Source: Entomortierella parvispora
Lineage: Eukaryota > Mortierellomycota > Mortierellomycetes > Mortierellales > Mortierellaceae
Length of the DNA stretch: 64,000 nucleotides
Reading direction: 5' to 3'
Assembly (NCBI GenBank): GCA_963573315.1
Contig: OY752151.1
Location: 124,001-188,000 of the forward strand
The notes beneath the pieces were generated by a model. That model was not told the origin of the DNA and did not search any database. It was given only the letters and a program-made list of their open reading frames with translations. Position 1 is the stretch's first letter. Each line of letters opens with the position of its first letter. Below are positions 41,490-53,988 of this stretch, piece by piece. Position numbers and translations under genes: made by a program.

Positions 41490-43601
41490 GGTGTGAGAGA
41501 ATTGAGTATTGCGGAGAAAAGTGCTGGTTGGAAGTGCTGGTTGGAAAGTATTTGCGATAAAGGGCAAAAGGGGAAGAGACAAGAGGTAAAGGGGTGGATG
41601 GGGATGGCAGCAGAACAAAGTCGAGGCGAGGAAACAAGAAGAGGCGGGCGGGCGGGCACGTTTTATATGAAAAGAAAGAAAGTAGCAGAGAGCAAGAGAA
41701 GCACGGTGGCAGTGAGAGACAAAGAGCAGGCTGGATCCTTGAGCTTCATAGACTGGACAGAACAATGTCCACATGCGAGAGTGCTTTGAGCGAGTCCAGG
41801 CTCTTCGTGAATAGGGTATTGTGCTGCATCGTGTTCTTGCCAGGAATAAGCATCCCGAGAACTGACCGTGGTCGATTTGTTCGTTCAGCCCAGGGGTTTG
41901 ACAGGCGTTCTCTTCTGACAATGTTGATATTGGGTAGTTTAAAGAAATGGCCGCAAGGTGTCCCAGTAGAGTTGCAATGAGCTCTTTTTCCAGCAATTTA
42001 CCGAGAAACCATGAAGTGTTTGTTTGTTTGTTTATTTTGTTTACTGTCTCTGTCTTTCCCGGCTTTGCACAACGTTAACTGGATCGTGGGCAAAATTGAT
42101 TTTGCTCCAAATAAAACTTCGCTAGCAGGGATTGCCTGAACGGCGTTTTTATCTTGGCACATTGTGTCTCTTGCTAGTGTTGATGTAGAAAAGAACTTTC
42201 ACATCCTTGAAGGGTCCATGCATGGGCGCGCCAAGTGCGCAAGTCTGCGCGACTGCAGCGCCTGATGTTGCCATGGCGTGCAATGAGGAACTGCGGGATT
42301 CATCGGAGATTGAGAACTGGTTGACAAGAAGGACGAGAGCGAGGGTCCAACGCGATCTGGTCGTTCATTTGTCTCTGCACCAATGAGTAGACGGAGACAG
42401 CGTACTGTACCTCAGAAGACTTGTATCTTTTGCACATTTTAGTGAGCAAACTCTATTGCGGAGGGATTACCGGGGGTGTTGTAAAACACTGTGGTCCAGA
42501 AGCAGGCAAATTAGCGCAGAGAGAAAGAGATAAGCCGTCCTCCTGTGCCCTGCTTTGCATACACACCCAAAGATGTCCATGTCTGTGTCCAAGGAGTGCA
42601 CAAAAGACGAGACGCGCTGACAGGGAGGAATCCAAGTTAGGGTTTGGCCGTTTAGCTGCTCGGACCAGCGTGAGAGCAGCACACAAAGAGGCAAGCCTTG
42701 GACGCGCCTGTGTTTGCCTTTGATTCGATGAGGAAACATAGCGGCAGATGGGAAAAAGAACCTCGAGAACTCTCGGAAGGAGGCGTGCGTGTGGAACGAA
42801 GGAGATGGTCCAAGATTCGCGATCGGTGGCACAGAGAGCAACGAGCGACCGTCATTTAAGGTGTTGGGCCTGGCCTTGGAGCAACGCCATTGGACAACTC
42901 AGGCAACAACATCACATGGGCGACCGAGCGGCCACTGGGCGAATCGACCGAAAGGGCGGTTGCCGAGTCTGCTTCAGTATGCGGTGCAGCCCTGTCGCTT
43001 TCCATCTCTGCCATCGGCGAACTAGTACATGTACCTTTTTGCTCTACAAAAAAACCCATTCCTTGGTCTCAGCTCGGTACCATTGCTCGTTCTCACACTA
43101 TGGAATCGAGCAAGTGTCTCGGCCAGACTGTGTGGAACTTCATCTATCCAAGCATTACTTGGAGCAGCCAATTATGATGCAAAACTGGCGGCTGTGAAAG
43201 CTGTGGCGGTATTTCCATGAAGAGATCCAATGGGTTTTCCGCCATTTACATGGAATATCCCGCATAGGTACCGCCCCATAAAAGAGGCTGTTGGGTCCTT
43301 CGCACCCAATGGTACATTCTAGATGGCTGGCTATCTTTCTAGCCCTACCACATCCAACGGGTTTGTAATGGCAGTCGAAGGAAGAGAAGCGGCTTCGAGA
43401 AGCGGCGTAGGATATGCACGCGAGATAAAGAACAGCAGCGGAGAAGAAAAAAAGACTCCTGAAGAATATTTCTGGTGGCGTCGTGTGTGGCGCAGAAAGA
43501 GCCACGTTCAACGTCCTTAAGGGTCTACGCCACCCCGTCCTCATGTGACAACATCCCCCGTCGCGCCACGCATCGACTCCCTCCATCAACAATCCATCAT
43601 C
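41490..43601. other. Divergent intergenic region between permease and NMT genes
   Basis: About 2.1 kb. A CATAAAAG box lies at about 43275-43282, some 320 bases before the NMT start. I found no protein, RNA gene or mobile element in it. Confidence 0.45.
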
Positions 43602-45252
43602 ATGTCAGGATCCGGCAAGAAGAACGCGGCCCCAGCCGACAACAAGGCTTTGACAGCCCAGCGATTCGAACAAGAACTTGCCAATGCGCCTGCAGATGTT
43701 CAGGACAAGCTTCGTCTTTTGCTGCAACAGATGGCCCTGGCAGGTGTCGGAGGAGACGCTGACGCCGGGAGCTCGAGCAAGGTTCCAAAGTCTATGGATG
43801 ATCACAAGTTCTGGAAGACCCAGCCCGTTGTCAAGCATGGTACTGTTCTGTGTTTTTTGTCCGCAGTGATTGTCAACGAACTGGAGAACTGGTTGGCTAA
43901 TAATTGTTCCATGATATGATGATAGATGAGGTTGTGGAAGAAGATGGCCATATCGAAGCGGATGTTCCATTGGAAAAAGTTAGGGCAACACCATACCCAT
44001 TGCCCAAAGAGTTTGAGTGGACCTTGGTTGATGTCGAGGATGACAAGGAAGTGAAGGAACTGTACGAGCTGTTGACTCTCAACTATGTTGAAGATGATGA
44101 CGCCATGTTCCGATTTGACTATTCGGCCGAGTTCTTGAAGTGGGCCTTGTTGCCCCCAGGCTGGAAACGTGCTTGGCATATCGGTGTTCGAGTGGCCTCA
44201 AACAAGAAGCTTGTTGCGTTCATCAGTGGCATTCCTCAGGACGTGCGTGTACATGACAAGTAAGTTGTTTATTCAATCTGAATTTCACCTTGTCTTTAAT
44301 GTTATAATTAACACTCTTTGTTCAACGTATAGTGTTAAGCGCATGGTCGAGATCAACTTTTTGTGCGTGCACAAGAAGCTGCGTTCCAAGCGTTTGGCCC
44401 CAGTGTTGATCAAGGAGGTCACCCGAAGAACCCATTTGGAGGGAATCTTCCAGGCCGTTTATACCGCCGGCGTCGTGCTCCCCAAACCCGTCTCCCGATG
44501 CCGTTATTTCCATCGCTCCCTCAACCCCAAGAAGTTGGTCGAGATTGGATTTTCCCATTTGGGTCGCAACATGACAATGGCCCGCTTGATCAAATTGTAC
44601 AAGTTGAAGGCCGAAACCAGCACTCCAGGACTGAGATTGATCGAGGAAAGGGATGTGGCTCAGGTTAAGAAGTTGTTGAACAGTTACCTAAGCAACTTTA
44701 ATTTTGCTCCTAATTTCGAGGAGGATGATGTTCGGCACTGGTTTCTCAGTCGTCCTGGTGTTGTCTGGGGATATGTCGTTGAGGTAAAATCAATAACCAT
44801 GTTGTTTCTGCCGCGGACTGTTTTGTCAAACGTATGTCTAACATGCACTTGATTCTTTACTCCGATATCTCACCCAGAACGAGGAAACCAAGGAAATCAC
44901 GGATTTCTTCTCCTTCTACTCATTACCTTCGACTGTGATCAACAACCCAACCCACTCGACCTTGAACGCGGCGTACTCGTTTTACTATGCAACCACAGCT
45001 GGCCTTGGATCAGAGCCTTCTGAAGAAGCCACAAAGCAGAAGAAGGAACGTTTGTCGGCGTTGATGACAGATGCGCTTATTCTGGCACGCCAAAATGACT
45101 TTGACGTGTTCAATGCATTGGACTTGATGGACAACGCTTTATATACGGAAGACCTCAAGTTTGGACCTGGCGATGGCTATTTGCACTTTTACCTTTACAA
45201 CTGGAGGTGTCGCGCTATTGATACCGACAAGATTGGCTTGGTGATGTTGTAA
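43602..45252 (+). CDS. NMT1: Glycylpeptide N-tetradecanoyltransferase (N-myristoyltransferase)
   Basis: Four exons: 43602-43839, 43926-44259, 44333-44783, 44878-45252 (465 residues, every junction in frame). Transfers myristate from myristoyl-CoA to N-terminal glycines. Visible signatures: FWKTQPVVKH and YPLPKEFEW near the acyl-CoA site, LLPPGW, the first family signature EINFLCVHKKLRSKRLAP, and the second, KFGPGDGYLHFYLYNW. It ends GLVML, consistent with the catalytic C-terminal carboxylate. The Ala/Ser-rich N-terminus of about 60 residues is the usual ribosome-targeting extension. Confidence 0.96.
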
Positions 45253-46545
45253 AATCTATAAAATATTCGAAGACCGAGCTCTGCTCTGAAAGATTTTTTT
45301 CGTAATGTTGCCTCACGCTGAAGAGTCATGACCGATCTTTCCTTTTAAGACCTGGAACGTCGGGCGATAGACGACTTTGTACCCTGAATTTCATGCAAAG
45401 ATGGATAAAAAATTGACAGAAAGGGGTGGTGAGGAAAGTGATCGCTTTTTTGTTTCAAGAAAGTACTTGGTGGAGGGATTGTAATAGCGATATAATACCT
45501 ACAGTGCATTCGAGTATTCTCACTTGCAGGTTGTAACTAAATAAGACGGTGATTGGAACTCTCCCCATGATCATGAAGGAAGCTTGAGAGCGATTATCTG
45601 TGGTTAGAAATAGGGCTCGATCCGGAGAAGGTTGAAGAAATGGTTTACCAAAAAAGGGGTGTCGCGTGCAATTGCGGCCTATGCAACGTGAAAGGCGACC
45701 ACAGATGTGAGTCGAGACTCCACAGAAGCAATGGTTGCGACAGCTGTTGGACGTTCGAGGATGGTCTTATCTATTTTTGTTGTTGGTTGGCAATTCGGCC
45801 AAACTCGATCACCTCGGATTCAATGCCTGGGCGCAATCACGAAACCTTGCAAAGGGTTCTCACGGACACACTCCACTGCTGATCGCTGAGCAAGAATACC
45901 CGGCCTTATGTGGATGTTGGTAACGTGAAGGGTAACGACCAAGCCGCCTGAAACTCTTGGGAAAGAATATTAGCAAGGTAAACACGACGTACGTTATTAT
46001 CTTGTTATCGACACCCCCTCCTCTTCATTATTCGTTCAGGTTCCATGGGGCATCACTATGTGTCAAATGGTGCTCTTTGAAAATACAAGAACATTTGCTT
46101 GTTTCTCCACCTGCGCCGGCTTGAACATGCTGAGGCAACAGCTCTTGAGTTCTCATTTTGCGTACTTTGGGCCGCCCTTTGTAGTTGATATGTGGTGCGT
46201 TCGATCGGACACACTAGTCAGGGTCTGTGGAGATGGGGTGGCGGCGTACAAGGCTAGTCTCCATATTCATGATGGGTGGGGTGACTAGGCTGTGGTGCGT
46301 CGGCGTCTAAGGAAAGTTACCGAGCACACACGGATTCTGTGCGACAATAACAGAGTTGTGCCCGTCCAACCTTCTTCTTGCGGGCCTTGAAGATAAGTCC
46401 GCGCGTTGTAAACTGACACCTGTGTCCATGGGCAAAAGCGTGAAATGGCCCGATGGGCGATGCATAATGTTCCCACTTCTTATGACCCCGCATTCTTTCG
46501 CCCCGAGACTAAAGACCCCAGCTTGACCCCACTCCTCTCGGCGCC
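45253..46545. other. Intergenic region between NMT and hexose transporter genes
   Basis: About 1.3 kb with only short chance frames. It contains the 3' end of NMT and the upstream region of the transporter; nothing else is supported. Confidence 0.5.
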
Positions 46546-46552
46546 TATAAAA
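46546..46552 (+). promoter_or_regulatory. TATA box of the sugar transporter gene
   Basis: TATAAAA, 120 bases before the ATG, followed by a C-rich then pyrimidine-rich leader. Confidence 0.55.
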
Positions 46553-46665
46553 GAGAGCAACTTTGTCCCCCCCATGTTGCTCTTTACTGTTCCTTGCAGC
46601 CACCCCCTCCTCTGTCATTCTGTATAACCATTAATATTCGCCTTGTACCATCCTTTCACTTCACA

Positions 46666-48274
46666 ATGTCCGCCAAATACAAAGTTCTCAACAACGTTTA
46701 CTTCCTTGGTGGGTTTGCTACTATGGGCGGGTAAGCAAACGAACTTCATTCTCAATGGTATTGCGACACTTTCGCCATGATATCAATTCCCCGCTAACCT
46801 TCTCTTCAGTATGCTCTTTGGTTTTGATATCTCGTCCATGTCAGGAGTCGTCGGCACTGACCGATACCAAGAGTACTTCAACCACCCCTCCTCGTCTCTC
46901 CAGGGTGGCATCGTTGCTTCCATGGCCGCAGGTTCCTTTTTTGGTGCTCTTCTCGCTGGTCCTCTTGGAGACATCATCTCTCGCAAGAGGACTATCATGC
47001 TTGCCGCCAGCATCTGGATTGTCGGTTCTATCATCCAGTGCGCGGCAGTTGGTGTCGGTATGCTCATTGTGGGCCGTATCATCAATGGAGGCGCAGTCGG
47101 CTTGGCCTCCATGATTGTTCCCGTCTACCAGTCCGAAATTGCTCCCAAAGAAATCCGTGGCCGTATCGTCTCGTTGCAGCAGTGGGCCATTACCTGGGGT
47201 ATCCTGATTCAGTACTTCATCCAGTATGGTTGCTCCTTTATCAACTCCAATGCCGCCTTCCGTATCCCCTGGGGTATTCAGATGATCCCTGGCGCCATCC
47301 TCCTTGCTGGTATCTCGCTCTTCCCTTTTTCGCCCCGTTGGCTTGCTGACAAGGGTCGCAATGAAGAAGCTCTCGAGGTCCTGGCAAACCTGCGCGCTAA
47401 CGGTAACAAGAGCGACCCCGCTGTTTTGGCCGAATACAAAGAAATTCAAGATGCGGTTACATTCGACAAAACATTGGCTGCCCTGTCCTACTCAGAGTTG
47501 TTCCGCAAGCCAGCACTTCGCCGTGTCTTCCTTGGAATGACCCTGCAGTCTTGGTCGCAGCTCACGGGTATGAACGTTGCCATGTATTACATCGTCTTTA
47601 TCTTCCAGGGCGCTGGAATTACTGGTAACGCCAACTTGCAGGCCTCCTCTATCCAATACGTCTTAAATGTCGTCATGACAATCCCTGCCATCCTCTTTAT
47701 CGACAAGTGGGGTCGTCGCCCTGTTCTGTTGATCGGCTCCACCTTCATGGCTCTTTGGATGTTCCTCATTGGTGGTCTCATGGGCAAATTCGGCGAGCCA
47801 GCTCTTCTTGGAGGCAACACTACCACGACTTGGGCCATTCGCAACAACGACTCCGCTTCTCATGCTGTGATCGCTTGCTCCTACCTCTTTGTCTGTTCTT
47901 TTGCCATCTCTTGGGGACCCGTCTCTTGGACCTACCCTGCCGAGATCTACCCTCTTCGCATTCGCTCCAAGGCCGTCTCTTTGTCCACAGCCTCAAACTG
48001 GGCATTCAACTTTGTTCTTGCGTACGCCGTTCCCCCACTGCTCGAGGGTATCCAGTTCAGAACCTACTTCATCTTTGGTGCTTTCTGTGTCGCAATGACT
48101 ATCCATGTGTTCTTGATGTTCCCTGAGACCAAGGGCCGCACTCTGGAGGAGATGGATGAGCTCTTCAACGCTGACGTCCCTGCCTGGAAGACCCGTGCTT
48201 TGCCCGTCACCAAGGCTGAGTCGGATATTGAACAAGTCATGGAGACTAAAAACGAGAAGACTGAGGTCATGTAA
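46666..48274 (+). CDS. Hexose-type MFS sugar transporter
   Basis: Two exons, 46666-46730 and 46810-48274 (509 residues). The first exon encodes MSAKYKVLNNVYFLGGFATMGG up to the start of TM1; the second continues MLFGFDISSMSG. Sugar-transporter signatures: LLAGPLGDIISRKRTIML (loop 2-3 R-X-G-R/K), VPVYQSEIAPKEIRGRIVSLQQW, FSPRWLADKGR, NVAMYYIVFIFQ, DKWGRRPVLL, SWTYPAEIYPLRIRSKAVSL and FPETKGRTLEEMDELF. Twelve membrane segments. It is a fungal high-affinity-type monosaccharide/proton transporter at the plasma membrane; substrate unknown. Confidence 0.94.
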
Positions 48275-48464
48275 TTCATAGTAATAGTCTATAATAACGA
48301 GAAGGCGTAATCCGTGTCATGGGAATCCACACTGTGAGAAGACTGGAGTTTTCTATCTTTTCTTTTTTATTAGTCAGATGACACTGATCAACAGAGTACA
48401 TAATCATCATGTACATGTCGTCTAGGGGTTCATTAAAAGTCCTTGCATAATTACTTATTCCAGT

Positions 48465-50846
48465 CTACTTGCAGTTGTTGTGAGCAACGTCAGATGCAAC
48501 CTTCTGTGCGACAACCTTGACGTTTCTCGAATAATCGCATCCAGCGTTATCCTTGTACTTAAGCTGTGTCTTTTGGTCAGCGCTGCTAAGCGTCTCGGTG
48601 TTGTCGCCGCTCTCCCAGAAGTAGCCAGATCCGTTCTGAGTCTCGTCAAGGCTCGATCTGAAGCTCTTGCTGCCACCGTGGTTGTTGACAGAGGTGGAGA
48701 TTCCAAGATCAACGGTGGCGGTGATGTTGAATGAGTTGTCGGCAAACTGAACATAGGTAACGCGTCCCTGCGATGACGCCGTGGACTGGCTGACATCGGT
48801 CGTCGTCACAGTCTTGGGTTTAGGATGATGCTTAAGCACAGTCGCATCGTTTTGGGCCTGGGTGGTCTTGGTCTTCACCTCGATGTTTTCAGACGCGCGC
48901 TGAGTCCAGGTAGCTATCAATTGGAAGAACAGGATCGGTTTGAGCAAAAGGGCTTTCTAGTTCATCATTTAACAAACAAAAGAGCGGGTTGAAGAAAAAA
49001 ACTTACAGATGTTGGTATCATTCGAATAGGTTTGGCTGTTGTGGTATTCAAGGGATCCCTGGACTGTGGTTTCGACACGTCCCTTGGAGGACTCGACCCA
49101 GCCCTGGATAACAATCTTCCTGGAACCGACAATATCGAACTGAGCGTCCAGAGTCTTTTTGTTGATCTTTTCATGGACCTTCAATGCAGCTTTGGGCGAA
49201 ATAGAGTAATGCGTGAGGCCGCCCTTGGTTTTGTAACCTGCCTCATCCAACCAGAGCTGAAGGTTGGCGTCAATGATCCAGTAGCTTCCACTGTTAGCGA
49301 CCTAAGGAGAAGATGAGGGTAGGCGGATTTTTTTTAGCAGGTGTGTCACCAAAGAGTTTGGCAAATAAGCAATGATACGTACGGCAAGGGAAATGTTGTG
49401 GGACTTTCCGTCAACAAGACTACCAATGAAGGGAGTAATGTCAAAGTAGTAAGGAGGAAGGTTGAAAGAGTGGATGCCGGTGACTGGTCTCCACAGAGTG
49501 GGGATCTAAAAAAGTTCAAAGAAGGAGGTTGCCAAGTAAGCTTTGGATCTGTTCCAGGGGTGCCAAAATAGTGGGCAGTAAATGATGACGGAATCTCCTC
49601 TTACGATGCCACCAGTGTAGATCGTGGTGAACGGGACTTGCGCACCGGACAACTGGCCATCGACAAAGACCTGGAGCTCGCGGTAAGGACCTGAACAGAT
49701 GCAAAAGGCCTCATGTCAGCGCATGTACACAAAGTTGAAAAAAAAGGAGATAGTGCATGGACACAAAAAGAAAAAATTACCGCCACCGCAGAGCGAGATG
49801 CTGGAGTTTGCTGCCAAGGCAACATAATCATCAGGGGGGTTCTATTTTCAATGAGGGATGAAGGATGAAGAGAAAGTCGAAACTCATGAGTGATGCAGCT
49901 CCAAACATGTGAGCAAGACAGAGAGAAAGTGACGGAGAGCGTTCAAAAAAGCCTTACAGAGTACCAAAATTCGTCGCATCCATGTCCCGAGGCATAGACT
50001 TCGAGCACGGCACGATGGGCGTTGGTGGGCACCACGACTGGGACGGTGGCCACGGCTGTTGGCGAGCTGAGCGTGAACCATCCAGCGGTGTTGTTGCTCG
50101 AGACCAAGGTAGAAATAGGGAGGACGACATCTGGGGCCTGCAGGCCAGCTGCAGCAGGGTTTCGTCGATTGGCCATCGTGAACGTTGCCGAAACGGTGAT
50201 GTTGAGGGTAGCATTGTAGACAGAGTTGTAAACGTTGTCGAGTTCCATAACAATATCCTGAGAGGATCGCAAGAGCGGCAGGACCGACGTGACGTCCTTG
50301 GTAACGCTCCACTCGATACCGGCAAGGGTGGGCTCAGGAGTCGATGTGCGAAGAACTTCGGCCTAGCGATAATGGAAAGAGAGCGACGAAGGCAATTAGG
50401 ATGGATTGAAAGACCGAGAAACTGCAACTCGAAGCAGAGAGAACCAGACTTACCCCTCCGATCCAGATACCAGCGATGCGATCGTACTGTCGGCCCCTCG
50501 CCTTTCCAACAACTTCGAGGGTCACTCGCGCCCACTGAGAGGAATCGCCGCATTTGCCGGACTTTGGAGGCTGATACGTTCCAACGTAGGGTGTTCCGTA
50601 AGAGTTTGCAAAAACATGCTCAAACAGTCGAACCGTGCAAGATTTTGTGCCGTCCAGAGGCTTCAGAGGCACGTCAACCTCAAACGGCACCGAAATGTTG
50701 CTGTTTTTGGGAATGGAATGGTAGATGTTGAAGCTGTCAAAGTTTTTTGCGCTGTTAGGTGGCAAGTGGGGTGGAAGCGGCGACGAGCGATGCCCGTACG
50801 CGACGGATGCAGCGAGCAAAGCGAAGGCGGGCCAAGTGACGCGCAT
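48465..50846 (-). CDS. Secreted PNGase A family glycopeptidase
   Basis: Seven exons: 50846-50454, 50362-49958, 49841-49781, 49690-49605, 49505-49383, 49301-49007, 48913-48465 (603 residues). The signal peptide MRVTWPAFALLAASVAYG is followed by the family's conserved N-terminal jelly-roll: VPFEVDVPLKPLDG, LFEHVFANSYGTPYVGTYQPP, ARVTLEVVGKARGRQYDRIAGIWIGG, EVLRTSTPEPT. The second half contains ELQVFVDGQLSGAQVPFTTIYTGGI, LWRPVTGIHSFNLPPYYFDITPF and GSYWIIDANLQLWLD. The family releases N-glycans from glycopeptides in plants; several fungal homologs are secreted. Ends convergent with the transporter, about 190 bases apart. Confidence 0.9.
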
Positions 50847-52081
50847 TTTCTTTCAAAAAAAAGTCGGAGGGAGGAAGGATGGAGTTTTGAACAGGAGAGT
50901 GGATCCTTTTTATCTCTCTGCTAATTGCACAGGCTCACACTGAGTAATCCTTCCGGCGTCAGGTTTTCTCACGCGAGATGCCAGATGCAGGCGCCAAGGC
51001 AAACTTTGTTGTGTTGTGTTGAGGGTTGCTAGATGGATTGAGGTGGAGGTGAAGGTACTTTACCTTCTGTTGTCCAACGCCATTAAATCACCATAACAAA
51101 GACGAGCGATTCAAAACAATGGGGCAAAAAAAAAAAAAAAAAAAAAAAAAGAGAGAGAAAGAGAGAGAGGCTCAGAAAGCTCAATTCCTGGCGGTTGCTC
51201 TTGGAAGCGAGTTAGACAGAAGTGGAATTCTTTTGACTTGCAACAGCAAGAGTTGTCCACCTTTCTCGCTCTATCTTTGTGCTCAATCAATTTACGCTCT
51301 TCAGGGCGGAGGGTATTGAGCCCAAACTGTCCCTGTTGTTCAGGGGTTCCAAAGGAACCGTTGGAAATCTTTAGTCAACATTTCCGTACTGCGAAGAGTG
51401 AGCCTAGGAAGGAGAGAATGATCTAATACCCAACGGAAATGGGCCTCGCCAAAAGGACATAAGGGATCCGTGTCTCAGCAAAAAGAGAGACGACGGATCA
51501 CTGCTGGTGAAAGAGGATTCTGTACTGTACTGTAGACTACAGCGACCACGGCCGTTTTCACACAGGTTAGCGTGATAGCAACGGAGGGAGAAATTAGCAG
51601 CGGCTCTCTTTGCTCTCGCAAGTTCACTTCGCCCAAAGCAGGTTCGGTTGTGTCCATGTCGACAGGATTAAGGTTTATGACAAGTAGGCAACCAATCGGC
51701 GTCCAGGATAATTCCCATCGTCTGCTGACAGCAACAAAGGCTCTGCTGGGGTAGATGGCGACGCGCGGATATTGGACATGTACATGTTCATGTACATGTT
51801 CCTTGGCACTCTGGCACTGTCATTATCGTCGAGTAAGTACGCCTCCGGTCAGCCATCTGAGCAAAAGGAACGCAGGGGTGTCCAACAATGGGTAGTCAAC
51901 TGTATATGCAGAGTCTTGGCCAAGCACTTCAGAGTCCAAAGACACAGACGGGCCATGGTCTCTGGTATGTTTTTGCGCAACTGGTGCTCTCACCAAACAT
52001 CAGGACGGCAGCAGGACGTCCATCGAGTTAAGGGGCGCAGAGATAAGACTGCCCCTCGCAGCAACACTCCTTCCCATGGAC
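50847..52081. other. Gene-free stretch right of the PNGase gene
   Basis: Contains an A25 homopolymer (51126-51150) followed by (GA)n, and a short tandem of ACATGTTCATGTAC (51778-51800). No gene is supported. Confidence 0.5.
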
Positions 52082-53040
52082 TCACCACAACGCGCCATCT
52101 GCTCCACCTCTGTCCTCCGCATCTTCGACCCCGACCTCATCACCGTCGTTGACATTGATGCATCCACTTTCGCCATCGGTGCTGTGATGCTGCAGATTGA
52201 CCGACAGGGTAGTGCAAGAACTGTCAGCAGTCATTCACACTTCAGGAATACGACTTTGACTTCAAGTACAAGCGAGGAGTTCGGAGGCTCTGCCACATTG
52301 GTCAGCCCTCGACGTTCTCCAGTCCGCCTCGCTCTCCTACGCGACGCCCACGACTCTCGTTGTACGTAGCAACCTGTGAGAAGTGCCAGAGGAACAAAGG
52401 ATCACAGGAGCGACCCGCAGGACTTCTGCAGCATCTCCCGATCCTCTCTTTATGCTGAAAAGTCGCCACCACGGACTTTGTCGGCCCTCTTCCTCTCACT
52501 ACCTGGAACTTGAACGCCACCACAGTCTTTGTCAACAAACCTACCAAGCTCGCGCATTTTGTCCCCAGCAACACTTCTGCCACAGCTGTCGATGTCGCCC
52601 ACCACAACATCTTCAAACCGCATGGTCTCCCCACGTCCATCATCTCGGACTGCGACACTCGATTCACCAGCAGGTTCGGTTCTAGCAAGAGCTGCTCAAG
52701 TTGCTGGATGTGAAGCTGATGCTGTCAATAGCTTACCCCCCTCAGACGGATGGATACACCGGGATCATAACAAGACGCTGAAGACTATGTTGCACGCTTT
52801 TATTGACAAGCGGTCTAACTGGTAACAGCTTCTTGCGTCACTGGAATTTGCCTCTAACAATGCAGTCGACGCATCCACGGGTTGCTCCCCGTTCTTCCTC
52901 AACTCTGGCCAGCACCCTCGCCTCCCCACCCCTCTCCTCGGCACACCCAGCAGTTCAGTACCCGCGGTTGACACCTTCCTGACAGAGTATGAGGTACACG
53001 AAATTTTAAAGTATCATTCCTACCACAGACAACGCTACAG
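52082..53040 (+). pseudogene. Relic of a Ty3/Gypsy pol (RNase H and integrase)
   Basis: Fragments in shifting frames line up with the B-type pol in order: RNase H start (LRIFDPDLITVVDIDASTFAIGAVMLQID), LALLRDAHDS, zinc-finger remnant CEKCQRNKGS, FVGPLPLT, FVNKPTKLAHFVPSNTSATAVD, LPTSIISDCDTRFTSRF, YPPQTDGWIHRDHNKTLKTMLHAFIDKRSNW, then FASNNAVDASTGCSPFFLN. Several stops and frameshifts interrupt it, and the piece between RNase H and the integrase finger is missing. No LTR could be found. It is an old dead copy closer in sequence to B than to C. Confidence 0.85.
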
Positions 53041-53988
53041 AAAGGAGGCCGATGAATGACGTCCATTAAGCAACTTGGACAATTGCATGGGCATGGTTAC
53101 AGCCTTTAAGCAACAACACGGATGAATAGGTTTGAGCCTAGTGCTGAGGTCGAGGAGCCGAGATGTCGTAAACAAACAATCGGGGCAGAGTTCGCATAGT
53201 ATTGGCCATGGACCGGGATCATTGTCAGTTATGTGACAGGGAGCAAAATGACTATATATAATGATCGGGCAATGTGAACTAGGAAGCAACGAAAGAAAAA
53301 TACAGCACAACAGTAGCAAGCGAAGAATGTTTATCCTTCAAGGATATAATGGGAACCATGATCAAAACTGTGGCCACGAAGCGTTGCGAGCGAACAAGCA
53401 ACCAAGATCACCTACCAGCTTTACTCTTCCTACGCTTTCTCTTTTCTTGCTCTTCCTTCAGTATATACTTTAACACTTCACAGCACTATGACCGACACAA
53501 ACAGCTACAACTCTGACAACGACTGAGAGCTCCTGAACCAGTTCCGTATCTTCGAAGGCGACGAAGAACCAATTTTTTTGGTAAAAAAAAAAAGAAACAA
53601 AAGTCGGAGTCGCAAGTAGTACACAATAAATTCATGAAGAACACTGACGCGTGTTATTTGTAAAAGAAATTGCTGCTTATTGTGTTGGGGATAAAGAAAA
53701 ATAGACTGGTAATGTGTGAAATGTAAAATAATATGCGCTCTAGCCCAAATGGAAACAGTGCGATTCCCGTATGGTGACGTAGATGGACTTGCAACCTTGT
53801 GATCGGATCAACGGACAAGCCTAGTAGCCGAGCCCAAGGGGCCAATGATATTGTCAAGCGCGGAAACTTATCACCGAACCAACAAAGCCGCGGGAAGATA
53901 GTGAGAAAGAAATTCATCATAGACTTTGGGATTGGCTTCAATATTAACAGCAGTACCAAAATCGAATCAATAATCCTTACCTCCTTGC
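53041..53988. other. Gene-free stretch between the pol relic and the frameshifted gene
   Basis: AT-rich, with an A-rich run at 53585-53600. A 101-residue minus-strand frame exists but has no recognisable feature. Confidence 0.45.

Noticed and set aside
46841..47449. A 202-residue minus-strand ORF opposite the sugar transporter
   Set aside because: Shadow of the transporter coding frame.
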